A stretch of 64,000 bases of DNA from Brassica napus. Lineage: Eukaryota; Streptophyta; Magnoliopsida; Brassicales; Brassicaceae. The notes beneath the pieces are model-generated. The model searched no databases, was not told where the DNA came from, and saw nothing but the letters and a program-made list of their open reading frames with translations. The stretch is from positions 49,687,422 to 49,751,421 of the forward strand of contig NC_063445.1 in assembly GCF_020379485.1 (NCBI RefSeq), written 5' to 3'. Positions 21,244-31,832 of this stretch are shown piece after piece. The number at the start of each line of letters is the position of its first letter. Positions within the stretch are counted from its first letter, which is position 1. The position numbers were made by a program, and so were the translations under genes.

Positions 21244-22123
21244 TGATGTGCCTAGTCTATGGATCAGTACATGGAACCAGCTCCGCATAGACATCAGGAC
21301 GTTCTAAGAATTCAACCGAGGTTCATCCATCCAACCGTACCGATCAGACTGACCGAGCCATGTACCGGATCGACCCGCGTTCGTCCGGAATAGAGTTTCG
21401 GCTGGAACCACGATCAGACGACCGAACTGACCGTACCAGAGCTCGTCTTTCCCGACCATCTTGACATTCTAAGAACAATAGTCGAGCCAGAATTAGCTTG
21501 GGTCGTGAAGAACCTGAAGACATACATGGATTCTCACCCGGCGGACCATCCAGACAGTCCCACAGGAGTCTTTATCGTTACCACTGTGCATCTATTAGGT
21601 TCGGATGAACCTGGACAATAGCCGAAGGGTCTCCTTGACCAGAAAGTGAACCGAAGGGTCATCTTTGACCAATCTGCATGGAAGACTCTTTGACTCATTA
21701 ATAATATACTAGTCAATGTTTATATTTTCTATGCCTTGTTTTCCCACAATTCTCTTTAATTCTCTTTGACTACAAGTAGTATAAATATGTAATCTCTTCG
21801 ATGAATAAAATCAGTCTAAGTTTGAGTTTGTTTTTGTTTTCTTCTTTTCTCTGAGTGAGAGAGAAAGTTCTTTAGCTAGTTCATTGGTGTGAACCGGCTT
21901 GTTGATTTGGTGGTCAGCCAATTCATCTTTGTGTGTTGTTTGGTGGTTAGCCAACACATTCATTCTTTCTTGGGTGGTTAGCCTTAGATCGTGGGTATAT
22001 CAAGAGTCATTCCGCATCTCTTGACGATCCTTTCAATCCATCTCAGTTCCAGAAGTGTCATTGCCTTTTCGGATCATATCCAACACCCAGCTACAGTGAC
22101 CCTTCCCGATTTAAGGCGTATCA
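21244..22123 (+). repeat. 5' LTR of the gag-only element
   Basis: This 880-bp repeat matches 23395-24273 with scattered substitutions and small indels (for example AATAGCCGAAGGGTCT against AGTAGCCTTT). Confidence 0.88.
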
Positions 22124-22582
22124 AGTGGTATCAGAACCACTTTGGCTGGTTTGTTTTCTTTCATCTTCTCATCTCTCCACGTTTTTCTTTTCTTATTTCT
22201 TCGATCCGGGCTGTTCCTTTACTCCCTAGTGATCGCCTATTAAATAAAAAAAAAACAAATATCGATAAAAAAAAAAGTTTTGGCTTGAATCACTTCTGAA
22301 GAGAAATCCAGGGGGAGTGGTGGAAGAGAAACCCAGCAGGCTGAAGAAAAACCCAGCCTTAGGATAGTTAAGGCGGATCCATATCAAAAATCTCTTCATC
22401 TTTCTTTCTCTTTTCTTTTTCCCACAAAAGTTTGTTTTGGGTTTTGATTGCTTAATTTTGACTGCCTATCATCCTTTGAACCAGTGGAAAGAACTCTGAG
22501 TGATCACCTAAAAATCGTGAGCTAAACACTTTGAGAGTGTGAGGATTTTTATTTGCTAACTCTTTTGTTAAGTGTTTTCAGG

Positions 22583-23761
22583 ATGTTTGGACTTCTCAAG
22601 AAATCAAAAACACAACAAGACGTTTACTTTCCTTTTAAAACCGTGTTAGAAAAAGAGCAAATGATTTTTGGAAATAATAAACAGTTTGCTTCTGATGGGT
22701 TTGATTTTGTGCAGAAACAAAGAAACCAAAGGAAGAGACAAAACAGGTTTGATGACGATGAGAAGTGGGTCAGAAGCGGTGATCGTCCCTTCACCAAAGC
22801 CAAGAGAAGCAACTGTGATGTGTTTGATCATAATGAGCTTCAGACTTATGTCAGCTTGGGGAAGATGTTGCATAAGGCAATTCATGATATTCGGCAACTC
22901 AAAAAGAAGGGAAACACCAACACTTCTCCTGCACCAAAACAGCGTAATCTCAAACGAGGTAATCTTTCTTCTCTTTCAAATTCCGATTTGAAAACTAATG
23001 TGTATTCTTTTGATAAAAGCAAAGCTGTGAAAACCACAAGCAAAGCTCATTCTACCAGGTGCTTCAATTGTCATATGATCGGTCATTATACTAACAAGTG
23101 CCAAAACCAGAAACCGTTGGTGACTTTGGAGAATGACAAAGTTGAAACCGAGCTAGAAAAGGAAGAACATTCAGTCCCATTGCCGATTTTCGATGACTTC
23201 ACAAATAAGCCAATGGAGGGGCTAGATGAAGAACAAATATGTGGTCATCAAGCAAACCAAGAAGGATCTTCTTCCATTCAAAAACCGGACCAAACTCAAG
23301 GTGAGCATTGTGCTGATTATAATTCTTTTGCTTATAACCCTTTTCCTTTTAATGTTACAGATTTGAGGATAAATCGTTTTGAAGAAGGAGGGAATGATGT
23401 GCCCCAGTCCATGGATCAGTACATGGAACCAGCTCCGCATGGACATCATGACGTTCTGAACAATTCAACCGAGGTTCATCCATCCAACCGTATGGATCAG
23501 AATGACCGAGCCGTGTACCGGATCGACCCGCGTTCGTCCGGAATGGAGTTTTGGCTGGAACCACGATCAGACGACCGAACTGACCGTACCAGAGTTCGTC
23601 TTTCCCGACCATCTCGACATTCTAAGGACAATAGTCGAGCTAGACTTAGCTTAGGTCGTGAAGAACCTGAAGACATACATGGATTCTCACCCGGCAGACC
23701 ATCCGGACAGTCCCGCAGGAGTCCTTATTGTTACCGCCGTGCATTTATCTGGTTCGGATGA
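22583..23761 (+). CDS. gag-like protein with CCHC zinc knuckle, reading into the 3' LTR
   Basis: The open frame has 392 codons from the ATG at 22583 (MFGLLKKSK), directly after a TTTTCAGG that could be a splice acceptor. It is Lys/Arg/Gln-rich. A retroviral-type zinc knuckle CFNCHMIGHYTNKC (C-x2-C-x4-H-x4-C) lies at about residues 164-177, followed by an acidic segment. The C-terminal roughly 120 codons lie inside the 3' LTR and stop at 23759-23761. Gag packages element RNA in the cytoplasm. With no pol region, the element would depend on enzymes from a related autonomous element. A gypsy-type relationship is my impression from the knuckle region but is not secure. Confidence 0.75.
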   Translation: MFGLLKKSKTQQDVYFPFKTVLEKEQMIFGNNKQFASDGFDFVQKQRNQRKRQNRFDDDEKWVRSGDRPFTKAKRSNCDVFDHNELQTYVSLGKMLHKAIHDIRQLKKKGNTNTSPAPKQRNLKRGNLSSLSNSDLKTNVYSFDKSKAVKTTSKAHSTRCFNCHMIGHYTNKCQNQKPLVTLENDKVETELEKEEHSVPLPIFDDFTNKPMEGLDEEQICGHQANQEGSSSIQKPDQTQGEHCADYNSFAYNPFPFNVTDLRINRFEEGGNDVPQSMDQYMEPAPHGHHDVLNNSTEVHPSNRMDQNDRAVYRIDPRSSGMEFWLEPRSDDRTDRTRVRLSRPSRHSKDNSRARLSLGREEPEDIHGFSPGRPSGQSRRSPYCYRRAFIWFG

Positions 23762-24273
23762 ACCTGGACAGTAGCCTTTCCTTGACCAGAACGTGAACCG
23801 AAGGGTCATCATTGACCAATCTGCATAGAAGACTGAGTCTTTGACTCATTAATAATATTCTAGTCAATGTTTCTATTTTATATGCCTTGTTTTTCCACAA
23901 TTCTCTTTAATTCTCTTTGACTACAAGTAGTATAAATATGTAATCTCTTCCATGAATAAAATCAGTCTAAGTTTGAGTTATATTTTGTTTCTTCTTTTCT
24001 CTGAGTGAGAGAGAGAGTTCTTTAGCTAGTTCATTGGTGTGAACCGGCTTGTTGATTTGGTGGTCAGCCAATTCATCATTGTGTGTTGTTTGGTGGTTAG
24101 CCAACACATTCATTCTTTCTTAGGTGGTTAGCCTTAGATTGTGGGTATATCAAGAGCCATTCCGCATCTCTTGATAATCCTTTCAATCCATTTCAGTTCT
24201 AGAAGTGTCATTTTCCTTCTCGGATCATATCCAACACCCAGCCAAAGTGATCCTCTTAATTTAGGGCGTATCA
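23395..24273 (+). repeat. 3' LTR of the gag-only element
   Basis: This 879-bp partner of the LTR at 21244-22123 includes the last part of the gag reading frame. Confidence 0.88.
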
Positions 24274-24694
24274 GAAGAGAACTACTTTATCCACTCCCTC
24301 CTTGTTAAGGAGTGTTCCCCTTACAAACGTTAAATGGAAGTGTCCATCCATATCTATAACCGTTTTACTATATTGTTTAGCGGTCCGTTTGGGTCTGAAT
24401 ATGAAACAGATTTCGTTTCAACGATATTCTGAGGTGTGCATTGGGTGCTAACGTCACCTTTTTATGTGACTATCTCTTAGCTATTCGACTTCGTCGTAAA
24501 ATCTTTATCGATGCATTCAAGTTTCGTCTTGAATTCGCTGTCACCTTCTCATGAAGTACAATCTTATCTATCTACTTGTATTATTGTAGTTTTATCTTTT
24601 GAATCCAAGAGGATGGACATTCTCTCTTTTTATTTATTGTAACCTCTGAATGAAATTAAGTTGTGTTTAAAAATATATATATAAAGAGATGGAC

Positions 24695-24835
24695 AGACTT
24701 ATCTGGGGACTGGCATGCCTCTGTGATAAAAAGGTTTCCAAGTATGCAGTCTATGCTGAGACGGATTGCTCAAACCTGATTCATATGATCGAAAATCCCT
24801 ATTATTGGTTCGTTTTCAAGACATCATTGTGTAGC
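24695..24835 (+). pseudogene. RNase H (RVT_3) fragment, right half
   Basis: RLIWGLACLCDKKVSKYAVY then AETDCSNLIHMIENPYYW is an RNase H-like block continuing the frame broken at 20203. ETDC matches the family's second catalytic region (usually ESDC). Beyond about 24835 the frame degenerates. Confidence 0.7.
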
Positions 24836-24978
24836 TACCATTTGATCTTCCTTTGACATTTATATTATATATCCTTACAAAAGGACAAGAACACGAGGAA
24901 CCTTACTTTTCATGTAAATTACACTCGACTGTTGGTTCTGGAATTTATGGAACCACAAACTCCTATTTAATTATATAT

Positions 24979-25534
24979 ACAGTAAAACCTCTATAAATTA
25001 ATAATATTGGAACTTTGAAATTTTATTAATTTATAGAGATATTAATTTACAAAATTTTCCTTATTTAGATTTTTTATTTTAAATATATTTATTTTTAAGA
25101 TAAGAAAAATATTTGATTTTAGTGTATAGACATTTTTGTTATTTTTTGAAATTTGACATTCATATTAATTTTATTATATTATTTGATGTATATTATATTG
25201 CATAGAACTTAAATGTAGTTTTAGATATAATATTACTAGATCTCATCAAAAATATATAAAGTGGTAAGAAAATATAAAAATAATTCCATTTTGAATATAA
25301 AACAAATAATATAATAATAAGATTTTACTTATATAAAAGATGTATACATATAAATTATTAATTTATAATTTTAATGGGACCATATATTTAAATAGAATTT
25401 TCTAAAAAATTATTATCTTATTATTTTATTGATTTGTGTCAAATTTTGAACCGGTCCAAATTGGGACCGGTGAAATTTATTAATTTATAGAAATTATTAA
25501 TTTATCGAGTATTAATTTATAGAGGTTCTACTGT
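24979..25534. mobile_element. MITE with ACAGTAAAACCTCTATAAAT ends
   Basis: The left end ACAGTAAAACCTCTATAAAT and the right end read inward, ACAGTAGAACCTCTATAAAT, are near-identical inverted repeats, and inner copies of the TTAATTTATAGA motif lie near each end. Flanks are TATATATA on both sides, compatible with an 8-bp hAT duplication but also with simple AT sequence, so the superfamily is uncertain. Confidence 0.8.
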
Positions 25535-25560
25535 ATATATATATTATATATATGGTGACT

Positions 25561-25593
<33 letters not shown>

Positions 25594-25838
25594 TAAACAA
25601 GGCTTTCATTAATAAAACTGAAAAGAAAAGAAAAAGTTTACAGACATCAGAGACAAGGTTAATAGGGCGCAGCCCAGTTATACATCCCAATTAAAAAGAA
25701 CCATAATTGAAACCCCAAAATGAAAGTTAGAAGCCCATATGAGTAGAGGGATGAAGTCCAGTTGAAAGTCAATTTGAGAGAGAGGGAGCTTTCTTAAGAA
25801 CTCAGGAAGAAGAACGACGACGACCGTTCCAAAACCAA

Positions 25839-28800
25839 TCAATTTGAGTGAGAAAACCATAATTGAAGCATCTTTGATGAAAGGGAAGGGTTTGATTCTC
25901 TGAAACTTTGAATTTGGTTTCTAATCTGGAGATCAATGGTCTTGATGAGAGAGTCCACCGATCGAAACGTGTTAGCATGCAGTCGTTGATTCCGTTCTCG
26001 CCATAGCCAGTACATCGTCGCTTTCCAAGCCAAGAGGGAGAGTAGCTTGTTCTGTTTCGGCGGCGGTAGAGCAATCATCTGGTTTAGGAGATCGGACCAG
26101 TTGCGAAGATGTTGAAGCTGACACTTAGTAGCCAAGCGAGACCAAAGATCATAGCTATAGGGGAAATCCATGTAGAGATGGTTTCTGGTTTCGGAGGTGA
26201 CATTACAGAGAAGACAGAGATGGCTAACCTGAAGACCCCAAGAGAGGAGACGATCACGGGTCGGGTTACGGTCAAGGACAACCAACCAGGAGTGAAAGGA
26301 GTGTCTCGGAATGCTTTTTGACGACCAGACTGCACCTGCCCATTGGACTACGGCCTGATCACCACATAGGTGATGATATACCTTTCCAGTATCATACCTC
26401 AAAATAGGTTTACCATCAATTTCCCATGAATAGTTGTCTGCATCAGTAGTTAGGTGGATTGTTGTTATGAATGATAGCAGCTGTAATAACCGGTCTGACC
26501 TTGCAGGTGGAAGACGCCAAGCACCTCTCCTGAAGAGTGAGGCCACCGTTGCGTGTAAAGGTATCCCAAATCGTGATGTTGAAGCATCAAGATAGTCATA
26601 GAGGCAACCAAACGGACTCCAATTATCAAACCAGAATCTCGCCCTTTCACCATTCTGAAGTTGCAGTCTAATGAAAGGGTAAACCACACTTTTCATCTTC
26701 AACAGTTTGTTAACCAGCCACGAGTAAGAGTTACTTGGCTTTGTAGACCAGTAGTTGTGAACTGATCCTTTTAGAATTACTTCTTTAAACCAGGAGACCC
26801 ATACTGAGTCAGGTCTAAAAAAGATCATCCAGATTAGTCGCAGGCAACATGACTTTTTCCATGTAAGTAGATCTTTCTCCCCTAGACCTCCTTGCTCCTT
26901 AGTTAAAGTAACCCTATCCCAAGCCACTCTAGCCGAATTTCTCGAATCTGCATCACCTGTCCATAGGAAGGTACTACATAGGGAATTGATTTTATTTATG
27001 CACGCTTTAGGTAGGATAAAAGAAGAACACCAGAATGTGGTAATCTCTGATATAACCGTTTTTAACAGCAGTAGACGTCCTGAGAAAGATAAAGATTTAA
27101 CCAACCAGGAGTTAAACTTCACTTTCACTTGTTGTAGTAGTGTCTCACAGCCCGCCAGAGACAGTTTCCGGGAATTAAGAGGAACTCCGAGATACCTAAA
27201 GGGGAGGGAGCCACACGCCATTCCAGTTGAAGCTTGGATCATCTCTATTTCTGGTTGTTCCATTCCTGAGGCAAAAAACGATGTCTTTTGTAAACTCACT
27301 GCTAACCCTGATCTGTTTTCAAATTCCCGCAGGACTTGGAGCCCTTGTTGGACAGAATGAAGGGACCCATCTATGAAGATCAAGAGGTCATCCGCGAAGG
27401 ACATGTGTGTGAGCTTTACTTTCTCACATTTCGCATGGAACTTAACCCTCTGCTCCGCTGCTGCCCTGTTAAGCATGTGCGAAAGGCAATTCATTGCAAT
27501 GACAAACAGGTAAGGTGACAACGGGTCTCCTTGCCTCAACCCTCTCCTTCCTTTGAAAAACCCGTTTACTGTACCATTATAACCCACCATGAAGCTCGTT
27601 GTACATATGCAGGCACGTAACCAGGCCAGAAAAAGCGAGGGAACACCTAGACCATGAAGACAGGAGAACAAGAAAACCCATGAAATAGTATCAAATGCCT
27701 TTGCAATGTCAACTTTGATGGTAATCTTTTTAGTCCCTTTGTTCCTATGATACCCATTTATAAGCTCACCCGCCAGAGTGGTATTTTCTAGGAGCAGCCT
27801 GTCTTTGACGAAAGCGGTTTGACTAGGTAGAATAAGCTGAGGCAGAATAGGCTTTAGTCTCTTTACCAACAATCTAGAAATAACTTTATAAACTGTGTTG
27901 AGAAAAGAGACCGGCCTAAAATTTGAGATTTTTGTTGCTCCAGGGAACTTCGGCACCAGGGTTAGGATTGTTGCGTTCGCAGAGGCCGGGAGAAAGCATG
28001 AAGAGAAAAATTGCTTGACAGAAGTAATAGTCTCATCACCAATGATTGACCAAGCTCCTTTGAAGAACCCCGAGGTTAGTCCATCAGGCCCCGGAGCTTT
28101 ATTGAGATTAAGCTTGAAAAATAAGGTCTTTATCTCCTCAGAAGAAGGCGTCGCAATCATCAGTTGGGATTGGTATTGAGGCACATTGAAACCAGTCAGT
28201 TCAGCAAACCAAGCCGGAGCCGAGTAGACTGATGAGGGGGAGTTCGACAAGGGTGCTAGCATTGCGCCAAAATGTGAGACAGCATGGATGCTCATCTCCA
28301 TTGGGTCTGTGATCCAGGTACCAGAATTTGTCATAAACGCTCTTATAGCATTGTAACTAGCACGAACTTGACAAATGCGGTGGAAATAGGCAGTATTCAA
28401 ATCTCCCTCCCTCAGCCAATTTATTCTCGATTTTTGTCTAAAATAGCTTTCCTCTATGCTGCGTAGGAAGGACCATCTCATATGAGTCTCCCTTTCGGCC
28501 TCAAAATTCTCTGGAGAAGGAAAATTTAACGCCTGAACCTGCATACATTGCAACAAACGGTTAGCTTCGCTCACTCTCTCTTGAATGTTTGAAAAATTCT
28601 CTCTGTTTAAGTGTTTGAGTTCTCTCTTTATCAACTTCAGTTTCCAGCAAAACTGAGTTAATGTATGATTCTCGATTCCGGTTTGAAACCAGGAGCTTTG
28701 CACAAGCTGGAGGAAATGGGGATGGCGGGTTAGGTAGTTAGGGAATTTGAAAGGCTTGGTTCCAGCTGAGGGGAGGGTGTAAGCTAGGTCAAGGACGCAA

Positions 28801-29495
28801 GGAGAGTGGTCAGAGAACAGGGGAGGGAGGAAAGTGGCTGTTGCATTCGGGAAAGTTGATATAATGGTGCTGTTTACAAGCTGCCTGTCGAGTTTCTTTG
28901 CAATGGGAGCTGTTGGGCATTTGTTTGACCATGTGTGAGAGGGACCAATGTAGCGGAGGTCAAACAAGCCAGCTTGAAGTAGGCAGTCCTGAAACTGGTA
29001 CATGAGGCTGTCTGGCCCCATTCCACTATTAGTTGAGTGCTCTGATGGGAAAAGCGTTTGGTTAAAATCTCCCCCAACGAGCCAGCAGCTTGTATCCAAA
29101 TTATAGGCCTCAGCAGTATTGAGTAATTCGACCCACAGCTCTGCTCTCTCCTCGGCCAGATTTGAGGCATATACTGCAGAGTAGACGACAGGAGGTTTGT
29201 TAGGGATGGACAGCATACAGTTTATACACTGCCGGGATTGGGAGAGTATACTGACTTTGATAGGGTCTTTCCAGATAAGAATGATGCGCCCATCAGGATC
29301 AGAGGAGTGGTTTGAGTAGTAGAACCAGCCTGGGCATACTTTTAACAAAAGGGGGTTCAGAAAAGGTTCTTTTATATGGGATTCTAATATAGTTCCGAAC
29401 AGAGGCTTATGGCATTGAAGCCAACTAACAAAAGGCCTGTGTTTATCCGGTTCATTTATACCCCGGACATTCCAAAAAAAGAGCTTTGTACTCAT
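25839..29495 (-). CDS. LINE ORF2: endonuclease and reverse transcriptase
   Basis: The protein has 1218 residues in one open frame. The N-terminal apurinic-type endonuclease spans about 1-235, with WNVRGIN (8-14), a catalytic Glu in ILES (38), GGDFNQ (141-146) and SDHSP (228-232). The reverse transcriptase spans about 450-720: KAPGPDG (466-472), KVDIAKAFD (594-602), RQGDPLSPYLF (654-664) and the catalytic FADD box (700-703). A zf-RVT domain is near 1060-1150 (WLVVLDRNPTRDRL, CLLCNVTSETRNHL), where the usual HLF-C is HLYMDF, so one conserved Cys may be lost. No RNase H domain follows. The enzyme would nick chromosomal DNA and prime cDNA there. Its ATG overlaps the ORF1 stop. Confidence 0.94.
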   Translation of the reverse strand: MSTKLFFWNVRGINEPDKHRPFVSWLQCHKPLFGTILESHIKEPFLNPLLLKVCPGWFYYSNHSSDPDGRIILIWKDPIKVSILSQSRQCINCMLSIPNKPPVVYSAVYASNLAEERAELWVELLNTAEAYNLDTSCWLVGGDFNQTLFPSEHSTNSGMGPDSLMYQFQDCLLQAGLFDLRYIGPSHTWSNKCPTAPIAKKLDRQLVNSTIISTFPNATATFLPPLFSDHSPCVLDLAYTLPSAGTKPFKFPNYLTRHPHFLQLVQSSWFQTGIENHTLTQFCWKLKLIKRELKHLNRENFSNIQERVSEANRLLQCMQVQALNFPSPENFEAERETHMRWSFLRSIEESYFRQKSRINWLREGDLNTAYFHRICQVRASYNAIRAFMTNSGTWITDPMEMSIHAVSHFGAMLAPLSNSPSSVYSAPAWFAELTGFNVPQYQSQLMIATPSSEEIKTLFFKLNLNKAPGPDGLTSGFFKGAWSIIGDETITSVKQFFSSCFLPASANATILTLVPKFPGATKISNFRPVSFLNTVYKVISRLLVKRLKPILPQLILPSQTAFVKDRLLLENTTLAGELINGYHRNKGTKKITIKVDIAKAFDTISWVFLFSCLHGLGVPSLFLAWLRACICTTSFMVGYNGTVNGFFKGRRGLRQGDPLSPYLFVIAMNCLSHMLNRAAAEQRVKFHAKCEKVKLTHMSFADDLLIFIDGSLHSVQQGLQVLREFENRSGLAVSLQKTSFFASGMEQPEIEMIQASTGMACGSLPFRYLGVPLNSRKLSLAGCETLLQQVKVKFNSWLVKSLSFSGRLLLLKTVISEITTFWCSSFILPKACINKINSLCSTFLWTGDADSRNSARVAWDRVTLTKEQGGLGEKDLLTWKKSCCLRLIWMIFFRPDSVWVSWFKEVILKGSVHNYWSTKPSNSYSWLVNKLLKMKSVVYPFIRLQLQNGERARFWFDNWSPFGCLYDYLDASTSRFGIPLHATVASLFRRGAWRLPPARSDRLLQLLSFITTIHLTTDADNYSWEIDGKPILRYDTGKVYHHLCGDQAVVQWAGAVWSSKSIPRHSFHSWLVVLDRNPTRDRLLSWGLQVSHLCLLCNVTSETRNHLYMDFPYSYDLWSRLATKCQLQHLRNWSDLLNQMIALPPPKQNKLLSLLAWKATMYWLWRERNQRLHANTFRSVDSLIKTIDLQIRNQIQSFRESNPSLSSKMLQLWFSHSN

Positions 29496-31324
29496 AGGGA
29501 AAGGACAGGAGGATCACCAGAGCCTGGAAAATCCTTAGTAGCCAAAAAATTGGGAGAGTGAGGGGGGATAAGGGGGTCCGATACAGGGGGTAAGGAGGAA
29601 AACGAAGTAGAAGGTATTAAAGAATTTAGGATTGAAAAAGAGTTCGACAAGGGGGTATTACATAGGGTGGAAAAACTTGGTACATGATTGAGAAAGGGGT
29701 TTGGGTTAGAGGAAGAGGGAGGAGGGGAGGATAGGGTAGGGGAGGATCTGGAACGCTTAAGGGAGGGTCGAGGAGTAGGGTCAGGGGACGAGAAAGAGAC
29801 CTCCATAGGAGAAGGGGTAACAGGGGGAGGGTTATGAGCAGGAGTGGCAGTAGGAGGAGGGGAAAAGGAAGGCAGAGGAGCAGTGGGGGGACCAGAGAGG
29901 CCCACTTGCTCAGCCACAGAAGGTTGGGAGTCACATCGAACCACAGGTTTATTGACAGGTTGGTAAATCTTGGCATTTTTCTTCTTCGCAGATTTTGGTA
30001 TTGCAGAGTTAGTGCCAGGGCCTGATTCTTTAGCAGTCTCTTTTTCAGGTGGAGAGTAATGGAGGCAATTCTTCATAATATGGCCCAGCTCTTTGCAATG
30101 CGCACAGGTGGGAGGCACTCAGGGATAATTCACTGCAACTTCCACTACCTCGCCACTTTGCCGTTGGAATTTCACTACAGATGGCAGGGGTTGAGTTAGA
30201 TCAACTTCCACCTTCACATGGGAGAGTGTTAAGCTGACCATGTTTTTGGTGAAGTCATCGGTTTCTTTTGGATCACAAACAAGTCCAGCGACCCAACTCA
30301 GACCTTCTAGATGCCTGAGATCGAGGGGTACGCCTGTTAGGTGCGCCCATATCCTTATGGCTTTAATTGGAGGAGCAGTGAGAGATTGAACTGATGACCA
30401 TTGAGCAGTATGAAACATGGTGTCACCCACATACCAAACACATTTCTCAAGAATCTTTTGCCTCAGGTACTCGCTTTGGATCCTGACTATGGTAGTTCGG
30501 TTGAGTGGGTTATTGTGAATCTCAAGCCTTTTTCCTTTGCCCCACAGGTGGTTGAAGACACTCTGTATTTGGTTAAAAGGTGGAGCTTTACCATTATAAT
30601 AACAAATGATAAAATCTTTGTGGAGTTCAGCTCCTTTTTCAAATACAGAATCAGGGATAATCACCCGAGGTCGACCTGTTGGAGAAAAAGAGACAGGTGC
30701 AAGCCTCTTAAGTGACTTATCTTCTGCAGCTCTAAGTTTCTCTACCAGGGAAGGAGCAGCACTACGCTGAGGTACCTGAAAGGGCCTAGAGGGGGGAAGG
30801 GAAGGAGTTTGGAGAATTGCAGGAGAGGAGGAGGAGGCTTGATTTGTGGAGATAGGGGAGGTGTGTTTTGGTGGTAGAGTAGTGAATGGTGGATCAGTAT
30901 TTGGGCTAGTTTGGATATCAGTATGAATAAGGGAGGCAGTAGAGGGTACATGAACAGGGGAGGGTTTTACTGTTTCAGTTAGGGTTTCAGGTAAGGTTTC
31001 AGATCTTTGGGGAAAACCAGTTTTTGCAGACATTAGAGGGTCTACAGATCCATTGAAAGAGACAGAACCAGACTCTTTCATGGTAGTTGAAGCACTCAGA
31101 GTAGGATTTACAGCTGAGGCAGGAGAGGAGACAGGACCTTTACGTTGAGAACGCTTAGGAGCAGTTGATGGCTGAGAAGATAAGGGAGGAAAGTTTACAG
31201 GGGAGAGAAGGGAAGAGGGGTCAGGCGGATCGGGTGGAAAAGGGGAGGGGGGAGGTTCGCCAACGGCAAACTCCGGTGGTTTCTTGCCGGAATCGAGAAC
31301 AGGAACATTCCAACAGTTGAGCAT
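29492..31324 (-). pseudogene. LINE ORF1: RNA-binding protein (DUF4283 and zinc knuckle), one internal stop
   Basis: The single frame is 611 codons long including stops. The N-terminal roughly 220 residues are Pro/Ser-rich. A DUF4283 domain lies at about 230-385 (KDFIICYYNGKAPPFNQIQ to IRIWAHLTGVPLDLRH), then VAVNYP, a TGA at 30119-30121, then PPTCAHCKELGHIMKNC with a CCHC knuckle, and a Pro/Ser-rich tail. Related proteins read YPW at the interrupted position, so TGA most likely comes from TGG. The frame is otherwise intact on both sides. The product would coat LINE RNA. Its stop overlaps the ORF2 start as ATGA. Confidence 0.88.
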
Positions 31325-31416
31325 TGGGAAACGTGTCAGAGAGAGTTTGACCGACTATGAGAAAATAGTCTTTTAAAAAATCAAAATTTTCTATGGGTCT
31401 ATATATGGTGACTGTT

Positions 31417-31762
31417 GACGAAAAAGAATGTAACTTCAGGCGGTCAGAATTATACCTCGCTGGATTGGCTGCGTTACCGTGGTGTGTTTATTAGCAGTAT
31501 ATAAGCATTTTCTGTCATATTAAACAAGTTTCATGATTTAGTTTAATGCTTTTCTTTTCTTGAGCTTACCCATAAGATAAGTGTTTAAAACTATCCATGA
31601 GTTAAAACTTAAGGGTAAGTGAGTTTAAAACATGATATACTTCAGACATTCTTTTTATTAGTTACTCCTTGAAAACTAATGTATGTTTTCTAAAACCCAT
31701 TGATCTTTTTCTATTTATCATCTTGCAAGTTCATTACTGCAAAATGGAAGAAAAGATCGATC

Positions 31763-31832
<70 letters not shown>

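Larger units (their letters stand above)
21244..24273 (+). mobile_element. LTR retrotransposon with gag only, nested in the LINE-like insert
   Basis: Two direct repeats of about 880 bp (21244-22123 and 23395-24273), beginning TGATGTGCC and ending GGCGTATCA, surround only about 1.27 kb. A primer-binding site TGGTATCAGAAC (22126-22137) follows the 5' LTR. The purine tract GAAGAAGGAGGGAA (23381-23394) directly precedes the 3' LTR. The only product is a gag-like protein; protease, RT and integrase are absent. No clean 5-bp target duplication could be made out. Confidence 0.85.
20190..24694 (+). mobile_element. LINE-like non-autonomous retroelement insert with 14-bp TSD
   Basis: ATAAAGAGATGGAC is repeated exactly at 20190-20203 and 24681-24694. 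Between the copies lie 1,040 bp (20204-21243), a nested LTR element (21244-24273) and 407 bp (24274-24680) ending in an AT-rich tail after a TGTAACCTCTGAATGAAATT segment. Target duplication length and 3' tail fit target-primed retrotransposition. The original insert would be about 1.45 kb. No reverse transcriptase is present. The 5' part has two long overlapping open frames (20171-20811) without recognisable domains, so it is probably a non-autonomous LINE derivative; the exact family is not known to me. Confidence 0.75.
25547..31416 (-). mobile_element. Full-length L1-type LINE with 17-bp TSD
   Basis: TATATATGGTGACTGTT occurs at 25547-25563 and 31400-31416. Between them a minus-strand element runs from 31399 to 25564 (about 5.84 kb). 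It has a short 5' leader, ORF1 (31324-29492), ORF2 (29495-25839), a 3' UTR and a poly-A tail seen as about 31 T at 25562-25592. ORF2 is open over its whole length. Complete length, a long pure tail and an exact target duplication mark a young insertion. Confidence 0.95.

Noticed and set aside
26986..28466. Several plus-strand open frames of 60-124 codons
   Set aside because: Antisense shadows of LINE ORF2.
29626..29976. Leu/Pro-rich 116-codon minus-strand frame
   Set aside because: Alternative frame of the Pro/Ser-rich tail of LINE ORF1.
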